A stretch of DNA of 64,000 nt, taken from the NCBI GenBank assembly GCA_943912835.1, contig CALTVJ010000001.1:1-64000 (forward strand), given 5' to 3'. Below, piece by piece: positions 41,701 through 50,049 of this stretch (position 1 is the first letter of the stretch; each line of letters opens with the position of its first letter). The notes under the pieces were generated by a model. That model searched no databases and was not told where the DNA came from. It was given only the letters and a program-made list of their open reading frames with translations. The position numbers and the translations under genes are program-made. The DNA comes from an uncultured Porphyromonas sp. Its GTDB lineage: Bacteria > Bacteroidota > Bacteroidia > Bacteroidales > Porphyromonadaceae.

Positions 41701-42945
41701 CTATTGAGCAGGCTTATAGGGTACATATATAGGCTCTAAGAGGATATCAAAAAAAGTCTTAATAGCCAACTGATCTTTGGGCTTACTCGCAATATGTCTA
41801 AGAGTCGTATATAGACAAGTCTGACGATAGGACTCCGAAATATGAATAGGGCGAAATGAATAACTTGAATAGCCTTGAATACCACCATCTGTAATACAAT
41901 CAAACAATAGACGCAAAACCTTAGTTAAATGAGGCGAATAATGCTTTCCCTTAATGAGTTGTAGTAGGGGTTGTAGGCACAATTTATTCCTTTCATCTGG
42001 ACGCAAATCTCTATCTGCCAGTGTCGCTAAAGCTATAGTATAGCGACAACGTTCGTCAAAGCTCCTGTTCGTACCCTCTTGCAACGCTTGTAGATAAATC
42101 TCTGCTTGATGCTGTGGCGAATCTGTTTGCTGTAAGCTATCTATATCGGGGTGTACTATCGCCTGTTGGTTAGTCACCTTAACATCCATATACTTTGCAG
42201 GGGCATACTTATCCTCAATCCAACTTTGAGCCTTTTGGTGGGCTGATTCGATTTGCTTCATGAGCTTATCGACATCCTTAGTTTTATTCCCCATTTGGGT
42301 GATATATCTGAGAACTTTTTGCTTGTACTCTTGTAAAAATTCAGCTACCTGCTTGTCTTTAATTTGATTAGTCCTAAGTCTAGACAAATCCTTGAGTCTA
42401 TCAGACAAATCATTTTCATCCCAATAAGTTGTAAGCACATCAGATTCTTGCTGAATGGCTCTCAACAAAAACCAACTATTCGCCGCATCAATCAGTTCCT
42501 CAGTCATGGTTGTTGAGTTGGTTACTTTGTGGCTCTCTATATATAGTGGTCTCTCACAGAGCGATTGGGCATAATGTTTTTCCTCCTCAACGGGCTGCTC
42601 AGGAGGGAAAATATCTTCCCCTACCTTGTACTTCCGTGCCAAAACGTCAAAATTTAAGGTCTTAAGTTGAGGCACTTCTTGCTCTTGCGACTCTACATAA
42701 GAGGAGTCGCTCTTCTCCTCTACTCTTTGCTCCACTCTTTGCTCTACAGCAACAGGAGAAGAGATCTGTTGCTTTTGTTGAGCATCTCCACACGAAGCGA
42801 AAATGAGTGTCAAAAGACAGAAGCCAAAGGGATACAAGCTGTTCTTACAAATAGCTCTGCGAATATCTCCATCATAATACATAGACATATCGTTGTTTGT
42901 TATGGAATAAAAGTTATTAGGAATGAATTTGGAAATCGCTGTCAT
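41701..42945 (-). CDS. Lipoprotein of unknown function
   Basis: The 414-aa product has a lipoprotein signal with LTLIFASC near residue 52 if started at 42945. ATGs at 42888 and 42882 give a shorter leader (Cys about 31-33) and fit a normal signal length better, so the true start may be there. The mature part is helical and Gln/Lys-rich, with QKQQISSPVAVEQRVEQRVE as a low-complexity start and a later region of repeated helical pairs. No known family was recognised. It lies downstream of the uptake operon but is separated from it by a strong terminator, so it is probably a separate unit. Confidence 0.65.
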   Translation of the reverse strand: MTAISKFIPNNFYSITNNDMSMYYDGDIRRAICKNSLYPFGFCLLTLIFASCGDAQQKQQISSPVAVEQRVEQRVEEKSDSSYVESQEQEVPQLKTLNFDVLARKYKVGEDIFPPEQPVEEEKHYAQSLCERPLYIESHKVTNSTTMTEELIDAANSWFLLRAIQQESDVLTTYWDENDLSDRLKDLSRLRTNQIKDKQVAEFLQEYKQKVLRYITQMGNKTKDVDKLMKQIESAHQKAQSWIEDKYAPAKYMDVKVTNQQAIVHPDIDSLQQTDSPQHQAEIYLQALQEGTNRSFDERCRYTIALATLADRDLRPDERNKLCLQPLLQLIKGKHYSPHLTKVLRLLFDCITDGGIQGYSSYSFRPIHISESYRQTCLYTTLRHIASKPKDQLAIKTFFDILLEPIYVPYKPAQ

Positions 42946-43027
42946 CTAAGCTCATGTAAAGTTATCATTTTTATTTGTAGCCTGATGCGACTGCCTCAAC
43001 TTAGACGACGGAATGTGTCTAAGTTAA

Positions 43028-43064
43028 AAGCCTCTTGTCGTCTAAATTGGACGACAAGAGGCTT
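43028..43064 (-). terminator. Terminator of the outer-membrane uptake operon
   Basis: Perfect 15-bp inverted repeat (43028-43042 and 43050-43064) with a 7-nt loop, 31 nt after the stop of the 43095 gene. A second perfect 9-bp inverted repeat AACTTAGAC/GTCTAAGTT (42998-43006, 43017-43025) follows directly on the minus strand. The T-tail is short. Confidence 0.75.
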
Positions 43065-43094
43065 ATAACTTATTAAATGAATGTAGCTCTCTAA

Positions 43095-44048
43095 TTAGGG
43101 CGTACTCTTGTTGTATGGGAGATAGAACTTGTGATGCTTGCTTAGGAGTATCACTCCATCGGGTTTAATCTCCACCACCTTCGCCGTAATCTGACCATAA
43201 GGCGTCGCTGCACGCGCTGCCGTTACAGCTTCAATACTAAAAGAAATTTCATCTCCGACCTTCGGATTATTGATTTCTTGTACCTTAATAACAGCTCCAT
43301 CATAATACAATTGCCCGTTGTCTGCACCACGCAGAGCTCCGAGTGGTGTGGCAACATTGGAGAACCACGTACCGACTCCAGGACGATGGACAAACATGAG
43401 TGGAGCAATGCTCACATTATTGCTCAAAAAGCGACCGTCCGTACCATAAATACCATATTCCTTAGGTTCGTCTTCGGTCTTAACAATGACATTGAGAACT
43501 ATCTCTTTACCTTCTTTGGTACGGGCTATCAGCTTTGCTGTCCCCTCTCTGTGTGCATTTATCTCAACAAGATTGGTCGTGGCATCCCATCGATAGTCAA
43601 TGACATCATTGTCGTCCTCCTTGGAGAGTGTGCTATATTCGTCTCCACCAACAAGTGATACAAATTTACTTCTCTGCTTAGGGTAGAGTTGAATCGAACC
43701 TGCGCTAAAATTTAGCTCTGGATAAACAACCCTTATAGGGACACGAAGCGTCTGATCATGCGAAGCTATGAGGACAAAGGTTTCCCCCTCCCAAACGCCC
43801 TTTACCTTGAGGGTATCGAGATTGGTACGCACCTGCGCGATTTGAGTAGACTCTACCAAAGCCTTGTATTTGCCATTACCCCCATGTAGCAAGATTTTAC
43901 GCTCGGTCTCACGACTCAGCGTAATTTGCTCCAAATTACCATTGAGATGCAAGGGCTCGTTGTGCTGCACAATATCCTTAGCGCAAGAAGTCGCAGACAA
44001 AATACTGACTATAGCACAAGCCTTAAATATATATTTGATTAGACGCAT
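43095..44048 (-). CDS. Surface lipoprotein with Ig-like repeats, unknown function
   Basis: The 317-aa product has a lipoprotein signal ending in LSATSC (Cys22). The mature chain is beta-rich: two Ig-like or BACON-like segments (about 35-110 and 111-190, with LNFSAGSIQLYPKQRSKFVS marking the second start) followed by a region with YGTDGRFLSNNVSIAPL and PLGALRGADNGQLYYDG of unknown fold. It is the last gene of the run that begins with the TonB receptor at 55751, 2 nt after the FN3 gene. A surface-binding accessory role is an inference from the locus. Confidence 0.65.
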   Translation of the reverse strand: MRLIKYIFKACAIVSILSATSCAKDIVQHNEPLHLNGNLEQITLSRETERKILLHGGNGKYKALVESTQIAQVRTNLDTLKVKGVWEGETFVLIASHDQTLRVPIRVVYPELNFSAGSIQLYPKQRSKFVSLVGGDEYSTLSKEDDNDVIDYRWDATTNLVEINAHREGTAKLIARTKEGKEIVLNVIVKTEDEPKEYGIYGTDGRFLSNNVSIAPLMFVHRPGVGTWFSNVATPLGALRGADNGQLYYDGAVIKVQEINNPKVGDEISFSIEAVTAARAATPYGQITAKVVEIKPDGVILLSKHHKFYLPYNKSTP

Positions 44049-44050
44049 GT

Positions 44051-44644
44051 TTATTTCTTAACGTGTAAATAGTAAATTATACGCCACTCTTTGCCCTCGC
44101 CCTCGTTGATGTTTATCTCAAGCGTCTCACGGACACTATTCGGGTTTAGGCGTATATGATTACGTTCGGGCGTAACCTCTTTGCCATTGAGCTTATAACT
44201 AATTTTAGCTTTGAGATGAGCCAAGTCATTGTAATACAGAGGTAGTAGCTCTGGACATTTGCCCTGCACACTCACGGTACGCAGGTACGGAATACGTCTA
44301 AGGTCATCCACACCAAAACGCATTGCCGCAGTCTTGATTGTTTGCGTTACTGGCTCAGAGTCTACACCATCTTTGATGGCATAAACCTCTACTTCGTAAC
44401 TTGTATCGGCTTCAAGACCATCGATAGTATAATTTCGACGACTTGTCTCAAAAACTTTATCCCCCAAGACAATACGCCACGAATCAACCTCGTCTTCGGG
44501 CTCATCCCAACGCAAATCTATCTCGTGCTGGTGAGCTGTAAACTCAAGATTTTCGGGACTCTCTGGTGCTTCGTCTTGTGCACTTAGTGTCCAAGAGCAT
44601 AGACAAGCTACGAGAGCCAGTATATATTTGATTTGTTTTTTCAT
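44051..44644 (-). CDS. Exported protein with fibronectin type III domain
   Basis: The 197-aa protein has a cleavable signal ending in WTLSAQ (about 22). An FN3 domain follows at about 28-108: ESPENLEFTAHQHEIDLRWD, then YTIDGLEADTSYEVEVYAIK and the closing TQTIKT. The C-terminal 85 residues are not recognised, but contain LNGKEVTPERNHIRLNPNS and a strand-rich end. FN3 domains in such loci usually act as spacers or binding modules. It lies 5 nt after the DUF4856-like gene and 2 nt before the last lipoprotein gene. Confidence 0.72.
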   Translation of the reverse strand: MKKQIKYILALVACLCSWTLSAQDEAPESPENLEFTAHQHEIDLRWDEPEDEVDSWRIVLGDKVFETSRRNYTIDGLEADTSYEVEVYAIKDGVDSEPVTQTIKTAAMRFGVDDLRRIPYLRTVSVQGKCPELLPLYYNDLAHLKAKISYKLNGKEVTPERNHIRLNPNSVRETLEININEGEGKEWRIIYYLHVKK

Positions 44645-44649
44645 CGTTA

Positions 44650-45849
44650 TTATCTTTTGATGTCAGCAAGATTAATTTGGTATATCTCAGCAATACGCTG
44701 TGCGATATGGGCAAATGAACCATCACGCTCTACACCAGCAGCAATTCGGTCTTTGTCCCATAATCCTGGAGAAGAAGTAAGGCTTGTAATAAGCCCTTTG
44801 ATGTCGTCATACTTCACTCGTGCTGTACCATCGTCTTGTAGTGTAAAAGGTAGACAGTGCATCAAACCGATGGCTTGTGAAGCAAATAGGAATATGTAGT
44901 TTGAGCCACTATGTAAATTGGCTAAGGTGTTAGGCCCCTGCAAAGCATATATCGCACGCACAGCAAAAGCTCGCGAAAGCTCTCGTCGGATAATCTTCGC
45001 TTGCTCATCTACAATATGATAGTGGAAGTCGTCCATAGCACGACGACCCTCTATAAAGGCATATAAAATCTGACGATGCGTATCTTTGAGAATGGGTAAG
45101 CCATCGGCTGCCGTGATGTCTGTAAGCATCTTGTAGTAGCCGTATGCCAAATCCCAATGATGCTCAAGTGCTGTATAATTACTTCCGTCCAAAAAGTCTT
45201 GCTGCTCATGCTTATTCCTCAAATCGGCATCTTGAGTCACAGCATAAATATGTTGGTTCAAGACTTTATCTAGATACACAGCCCCAAGGACATAGTAACG
45301 ATATACCTCAGCAGGTGCAACCCCGAGAGGATCAACAAAAAATTTGTTGTCATCACCTAGGTTACGACCGATTAAGCCTGAGCGACCTGCTCGTGCATGT
45401 CTATTACGCACATCACTTGGTCTATCTGCACCATAGCCAGATAGGTCCTTAGTCGTATTAAACAAAGTCTGAATATCTTGCTCTATTTGCTCTCTCTTCT
45501 CTGCAATGAGCTTTGATTGAGCTAATTCCGTTTGTGGGGCTTGACCAAACTCCCCAGAATTATAAAAACTATACATCGTCCTATACAACTCATCATTAGA
45601 GAGGTCAGCGACTTTAAGATAAGATGTATATATTCTATCAATCGGCGCTTTGAGTAGCTCGCACTCCAAAGTATTGACACTGCTGTATCCGTTTCGGCTA
45701 AACTTATACTGAGGCTCTGGGAGTATCGGGTCTAGATAGGCAGACTCTACCACTTCGTCTAATGCCTTTTGACAAGATGATAGACTCCAAGATAGTGTCA
45801 AGAAGCCAATAGCCAAATAGCTAATCAGTTTGATTGAAATGATTCTCAT
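44650..45849 (-). CDS. DUF4856-like lipoprotein (imelysin-related)
   Basis: The 399-aa product has a lipoprotein signal (LSWSLSSC, Cys26) and a helical mature part. YTALEHHWDLAYGYYKM (about 226-242) matches the conserved HWDxAYGY block of DUF4856 proteins, and AFIEGRRAMDDFHYHIVDEQ further on fits the same family. These proteins often accompany TonB receptors with imelysin-like proteins in iron or haem uptake loci of Bacteroidetes; imelysins bind iron through a GxHxxE motif, which I do not see here. It follows the 45855 lipoprotein gene by 5 nt. An iron-related role is a reasoned guess. Confidence 0.62.
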   Translation of the reverse strand: MRIISIKLISYLAIGFLTLSWSLSSCQKALDEVVESAYLDPILPEPQYKFSRNGYSSVNTLECELLKAPIDRIYTSYLKVADLSNDELYRTMYSFYNSGEFGQAPQTELAQSKLIAEKREQIEQDIQTLFNTTKDLSGYGADRPSDVRNRHARAGRSGLIGRNLGDDNKFFVDPLGVAPAEVYRYYVLGAVYLDKVLNQHIYAVTQDADLRNKHEQQDFLDGSNYTALEHHWDLAYGYYKMLTDITAADGLPILKDTHRQILYAFIEGRRAMDDFHYHIVDEQAKIIRRELSRAFAVRAIYALQGPNTLANLHSGSNYIFLFASQAIGLMHCLPFTLQDDGTARVKYDDIKGLITSLTSSPGLWDKDRIAAGVERDGSFAHIAQRIAEIYQINLADIKR

Positions 45850-45854
45850 AGCTT

Positions 45855-46514
45855 TTAGGGTAAGATGACATACTTACAAAAAGGACTAGGCAGCATCGCA
45901 ATACCTTCTAGGGTTTGTACTTGCTTTCCCGTAGATAGTTTGATTGGAGGGATTGAACCATCAACCGCTGTGGCAACAATTTCAGCTTTTACCCATGAGG
46001 TAGTGGGACCCGTACCCGTGAGACAAAGCAACATCTGGAAGCCTGACTTAACCTTAAATCGTATCGTCTGCTCTTCGTCAGTAGGCATAGTGTACTTAGC
46101 CTCTGGCAAATCGTCCTTATTCTCCAAGGCATCATACTCTTCACTCGTCATATAGTTGCGCTCGGGGTCGCTACCGATGCTTATGAGCTTTTCGTCTGCA
46201 TTGACAAATCGTAGAGCATAGCGAGATTTTACAATACCCTCATCATTCTCCTCTTCGTGCATTTCGTAAGTCACAACAACGTCATATTCTGTCTCAAACA
46301 GCTCAGATTTCGTACCTTGATACTGGAATGTCTTTGCAGTTAATCTTGTATCTCCCTGTCGCTCTATGACCTGACCATATTTGGGGCTTGGCTTATCTAT
46401 TTCGCCAAAAGGGAATAACTTATCATAGTCTTCTTTCAGAATTACTTCGTCTTCCCCCTTGCTACAAGACAAGCATAAGAGCAAACTGCAAGCAATCAAA
46501 AAATATCTCTTCAT
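45855..46514 (-). CDS. Lipoprotein of unknown function in the SusCD-type operon
   Basis: A 219-aa protein with a lipoprotein signal ending in LLCLSC (Cys17). The mature part is acidic and beta-rich: FETEYDVVVTYEMHEEENDE near residue 73, then IRFKVKSGFQMLLCLTGTGP and a C-terminal strand. No family could be named. It is 25 nt after the DUF4302-like gene and 5 nt before the DUF4856-like gene, so it belongs to the same transcript. Confidence 0.6.
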   Translation of the reverse strand: MKRYFLIACSLLLCLSCSKGEDEVILKEDYDKLFPFGEIDKPSPKYGQVIERQGDTRLTAKTFQYQGTKSELFETEYDVVVTYEMHEEENDEGIVKSRYALRFVNADEKLISIGSDPERNYMTSEEYDALENKDDLPEAKYTMPTDEEQTIRFKVKSGFQMLLCLTGTGPTTSWVKAEIVATAVDGSIPPIKLSTGKQVQTLEGIAMLPSPFCKYVILP

Positions 46515-46539
46515 ATTATTTAGACTCTATATTAGGTTC

Positions 46540-47547
46540 TTACTCTGTCGCATCGTAAATCTCGGCAATAATACCTGTTTCTTCGCCTGATGGGTCTTCG
46601 AGATGACTGACATACTTATATCGTCTCTCTATATGGTCAAATGTACGCATCAATCTAGAGACAAACTTATCCCCTTGTCGCTCAAACTTATAGAAGCTAT
46701 AATCTTTGTTCCAACGAATCCCACTAAAGAATGCCAATCCTCTATCCGTACCACTATAACCCGAACCAAGACCATTTACCTTAGATGGATAGGCACCACT
46801 ATAATAACTTGGTTGTGCCGCATACAGAAACAACTTATATCTTTTATCTTGGTAGGCTTGTATGTCAGAGCGGTCAGAAGTAGGTTGATAATCACTACGG
46901 AAAAATACTCTCTCTCCTCGGCGAATAACAATCTGTGGATTATTCATCTGCTCAAAGTGTTGGCGATTGTCCAGAGCTCGTTTAATAGACTCTTTCCAGT
47001 CTTCGCCATCTTGTACCTTTTTGAGCCAAATATATTCTCTGGCAGGCTCAACATAAGAGTTCGTTTTGAAAAGCAAATCTCCCTCCAGATTCTTCCCAAC
47101 ATAGATAAAATCAGTCTTCCCCTCAAACTTAGCATCAACTAGATTGTGGATGTAGTTGTATGAGGTAAAACTTAGTGTTGTAGAGCTACCCTGACGCACC
47201 GAGTAGTTACTCATTTGCTCCTCTTGACTCTCCGCTTCATTTCTATCCGACAGCATAGATAGAGTGCCATCAGGGGCAAACTTCAAGGCAAAACAAAACC
47301 CTCCATAACCCGCAAGATAGGGCGAGTGGTCTCTATCTCGTAAATGCTGACTAACGTTGCTATAAAGCAAAGAGTCGGTTTTGGGGAAGTAGTACATCAA
47401 CCATCCTTCTTGGTGGCTACTTAGCTCTTTTTGTAAACTTTCTATAGCCTTCCTCTCTCGTAGAGTTGGACTATCCGTTGTGATATCTTCACGCTTACAT
47501 GAGAAGAGTAGAAGGGCTATGGCTACGGCACAATATGATAATCTCAT
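46540..47547 (-). CDS. DUF4302-like lipoprotein
   Basis: The 335-aa product has a lipoprotein signal ending in LLLFSC (Cys17). The block SHQEGWLMYYFPKTD (about 47-61) followed by AGYGGFCFALKFAPDGTLSM, a YSVRQGSSTTLSFTSYNYIH strand pair, and DFIYVGKNLEGDLLFKTNSY matches the DUF4302 pattern. DUF4302 lipoproteins are regularly encoded beside SusCD pairs and the zinc metallohydrolase-like lipoprotein, as here. Molecular role unknown; probably a surface part of the importer. It lies 3 nt after the metallohydrolase-like gene. Confidence 0.68.
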   Translation of the reverse strand: MRLSYCAVAIALLLFSCKREDITTDSPTLRERKAIESLQKELSSHQEGWLMYYFPKTDSLLYSNVSQHLRDRDHSPYLAGYGGFCFALKFAPDGTLSMLSDRNEAESQEEQMSNYSVRQGSSTTLSFTSYNYIHNLVDAKFEGKTDFIYVGKNLEGDLLFKTNSYVEPAREYIWLKKVQDGEDWKESIKRALDNRQHFEQMNNPQIVIRRGERVFFRSDYQPTSDRSDIQAYQDKRYKLFLYAAQPSYYSGAYPSKVNGLGSGYSGTDRGLAFFSGIRWNKDYSFYKFERQGDKFVSRLMRTFDHIERRYKYVSHLEDPSGEETGIIAEIYDATE

Positions 47548-47550
47548 AAT

Positions 47551-48546
47551 CTATTCTTTAGGCTTTTCGTAAGGCTTCAGTTCCTTTATGGTCTTGAGGC
47601 TAATAATTTGTAATAACTCTATCGAGAGATTGAGACGCTTATCGAAGTACTCTTTTAAGAAAGCTCGCTTCTCTCTAAGAGCCTTATAGGCTTGTGCTGC
47701 TTTTTGATTGTAAAGCTCTTGTTTGGCTTCATCGACCTCTCCGTCCTCGGTGAGCTCTGCCTCTTCTGGGACTTTTGCGCTCTCAATAAAGTCATTTATT
47801 TCTTTGACCGGATGCAATAGACTGAGGCTAAAGAACTCTGCTAAATCATCTTCTGGAGACAACATAGAGGGTAAACTAAGGAAGCCTTCGGAGAGTGAGA
47901 AATAATGAGGTTTGAAGAAATTAGATGCTTCCCCTGCATCGTACAATCCTGCAATAGCAATACTAGAAGGCTCGTATTTACCTTGAGAAATAAGAGCAAA
48001 GCGTGCTTTGTCATAAGGATACAGACTCATAATGCGATAAGCGAATTGACGATGTATACTGCGAGCTAGCAAATACACTTTGTTGGCATCTTCTGCATCG
48101 AAGTCGTTCACATTATACAGGCTCATCTCTAGACTTGGACTCGCAGGGTTACTAATCAGCTCAACCCCATTGATATCAAGGTTACTTCCTCCATACAAGT
48201 AGATACGATAGGGGCGTAAGCGTTTGAAAAAAGCTAGATCCCCCACTTGTGGTCTTGCGTAGACTCCAAGGGCAATTTGTTTGAAAATATGTAGTACGGG
48301 AAGTATCTTCTCGGCTTTTGGGGGGTAGATGTGTTGCGCCGTATTTGTACTACTGTGATCCCACCTATACACGACCTCGATACCATAGGGTTTGGTGAGA
48401 TGCTCATCAATCCATGTATCAATCTCATTCTTAGGTACAGATGTTCCCCCTTGTTCCAAAACACTCTCTGGGAGTAAGTCCTCCTGGCGAGAACATGCAG
48501 AGGCAAACATCAGTAGCGCAACAATGGCGATAATATACTTATTCAT
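47551..48546 (-). CDS. SusCD-associated zinc-metallohydrolase-like lipoprotein with a lost HExxH site
   Basis: The 331-aa product has a lipoprotein signal ending in MFASAC (Cys18). IDTWIDEHLTKPYGIEVVYR (about 42-61), YPPKAEKILPVL and LYNVNDFD (about 143-150) match the substrate-import-associated zinc metallohydrolase lipoprotein family (TIGR04549-like). In that family the active site is IHHEFAH; here it reads IHRQFAY at 164-170, so both metal His and the Glu of HExxH are gone. The protein is therefore likely a non-catalytic relative that binds substrate. The rest of the fold looks complete and there is no frameshift. It lies 14 nt after susD and 3 nt before the DUF4302-like gene. Confidence 0.75.
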   Translation of the reverse strand: MNKYIIAIVALLMFASACSRQEDLLPESVLEQGGTSVPKNEIDTWIDEHLTKPYGIEVVYRWDHSSTNTAQHIYPPKAEKILPVLHIFKQIALGVYARPQVGDLAFFKRLRPYRIYLYGGSNLDINGVELISNPASPSLEMSLYNVNDFDAEDANKVYLLARSIHRQFAYRIMSLYPYDKARFALISQGKYEPSSIAIAGLYDAGEASNFFKPHYFSLSEGFLSLPSMLSPEDDLAEFFSLSLLHPVKEINDFIESAKVPEEAELTEDGEVDEAKQELYNQKAAQAYKALREKRAFLKEYFDKRLNLSIELLQIISLKTIKELKPYEKPKE

Positions 48547-48560
48547 TGTTTTCTTCGTGA

Positions 48561-50048
48561 TTATCTAGGGTTAGCTTCTAGCCCTTGTTTAATAGCTTCA
48601 CTCGGCAGTTGTAATACTTTACGAGGGTCCTCTTTGGCGAGAGGAGTATAGAGTGGATGTTTGCTCTCCCTCTTTACAGGCAAATAGAATCGACGTATAT
48701 CAAACCACCTGAGCCCCTCGTGTAAGAACTCTCTCTGACGTAGCCCTGTGATAATACGTACCAAAGCTAATTGCTCAATGGTCATACCATAAAATGGGGT
48801 ATAGACCTTATAGTCATCTTCCGACGTCCAAGTATATTCGTTACGATCGTATGACGGAGTGATGTCAAGTTTACTATGCCAGAAGTCAAGTAAATCATCT
48901 ATGGCTTTGTCATACTGACCGAGCATCGCATAGGCTTCCATACGATTGAGCATCACCTCATCTCCACTAAACAATACATTCGTAACATATAGCCCTCTAG
49001 GCTTGCTCGTAGCTGCATCCGAAACAGACAATTCATCAAACTTAGGGATGTAGAACCCATCGGCAACACTCGTGGGAGAACTAACAAAAGGGAATAGCTG
49101 CATATAGTCTATAGACGATGAGTTTTTATTGAGTTTGACATTGTCATAGACACGCTTCATATGATTGATTGTCGTACCATACTTCTCTATTGGCAACTCT
49201 CGTGCTATCCTAGACTCCGTAGTCGTAAGTAAGAGATTGGCAGGCTCTTCTTTTGATAGGTAGTGTACATCAAGCTGATTGCGATACTTCTCAAGCTTAG
49301 TCCAAGAACGCAACATTTGTTTGGGCGCAAAACCCAAAACATAATCTGCATACTTGACTACAAGCTCCCACTGCCCCGTCATCAGGTAGAATCGAGACGC
49401 GAAAGCATAGGCAGCCTTCTTATTAAAGTGATACTTGGGTTTACTATAGAAATTATCGTCTACAAGCGAAATACCTCGCTTGAGGTCTGCCTCAATAAGA
49501 CGATATACCTCTGCCACAGTAGAGCGTTTGTATTGACCAAACACATGCCTCTCGGGGCTTGTCACATAAGGGATACCTGGTGAAGAGGCAGCTCTCTCGG
49601 TCCCATAAGGCTCTGCCCATATATTCACAAGCATAAAATGCAAGTAGGCTCTTAGCAAAAAAGCCTCCCCATAGAGCGCTCGAGTACGTGGCGTCTTGGG
49701 ATATTTAGACAACAATTCTAAGGCTTGATTGACTTGCGCTATCCCTTTGTAACAAGCATTCCAATAGTTTAGAGGGGTATCAAGGTCCTCTTGGTCATAA
49801 TCGTTCCAAAAGTACATCGCTTCATTGAGCTGGGAATGCTCCCCACGACGACGCTCTGCCACGTTGTCGGTACGCGCCTCAAGAAAAGCAAAATAACTCG
49901 CCTCAGGATAAGCAGCAGTAATCATCTCGGCGATATTCTCCTGCGATGTAATCTCTACATCCAGATTAGAGTCTGGAGATACACTTAGATACTTATTGCA
50001 AGCCGAGAAGAGGACAAGCGTACAAAGTGCGTATAGTGTTTTTCTCAT
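48561..50048 (-). CDS. SusD/RagB-family nutrient-binding lipoprotein
   Basis: SusD-type lipoproteins cap the SusC channel on the cell surface and hand over oligosaccharides or peptides. The 495-aa product has a lipoprotein signal ending in LVLFSAC (Cys17), then the TPR-like helical scaffold: FLLRAYLHFMLVNIWAEPYG (about 127-146), a FNKKAAYAFASRFYLMTGQW helix pair and a C-terminal RQREFLHEGLRWFDIRRF typical of the family. It is directly after susC (1-nt gap). The ligand cannot be inferred from the sequence; no glycoside hydrolase is present in the operon, which favours peptide or small-molecule cargo. Confidence 0.93.
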   Translation of the reverse strand: MRKTLYALCTLVLFSACNKYLSVSPDSNLDVEITSQENIAEMITAAYPEASYFAFLEARTDNVAERRRGEHSQLNEAMYFWNDYDQEDLDTPLNYWNACYKGIAQVNQALELLSKYPKTPRTRALYGEAFLLRAYLHFMLVNIWAEPYGTERAASSPGIPYVTSPERHVFGQYKRSTVAEVYRLIEADLKRGISLVDDNFYSKPKYHFNKKAAYAFASRFYLMTGQWELVVKYADYVLGFAPKQMLRSWTKLEKYRNQLDVHYLSKEEPANLLLTTTESRIARELPIEKYGTTINHMKRVYDNVKLNKNSSSIDYMQLFPFVSSPTSVADGFYIPKFDELSVSDAATSKPRGLYVTNVLFSGDEVMLNRMEAYAMLGQYDKAIDDLLDFWHSKLDITPSYDRNEYTWTSEDDYKVYTPFYGMTIEQLALVRIITGLRQREFLHEGLRWFDIRRFYLPVKRESKHPLYTPLAKEDPRKVLQLPSEAIKQGLEANPR

Positions 50049-50049
50049 A

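Noticed and set aside
47551..48546. Calling this lipoprotein an active zinc peptidase
   Set aside because: The HExxH residues are replaced (RQFAY at 166-170), and no other HExxH is present in the chain.
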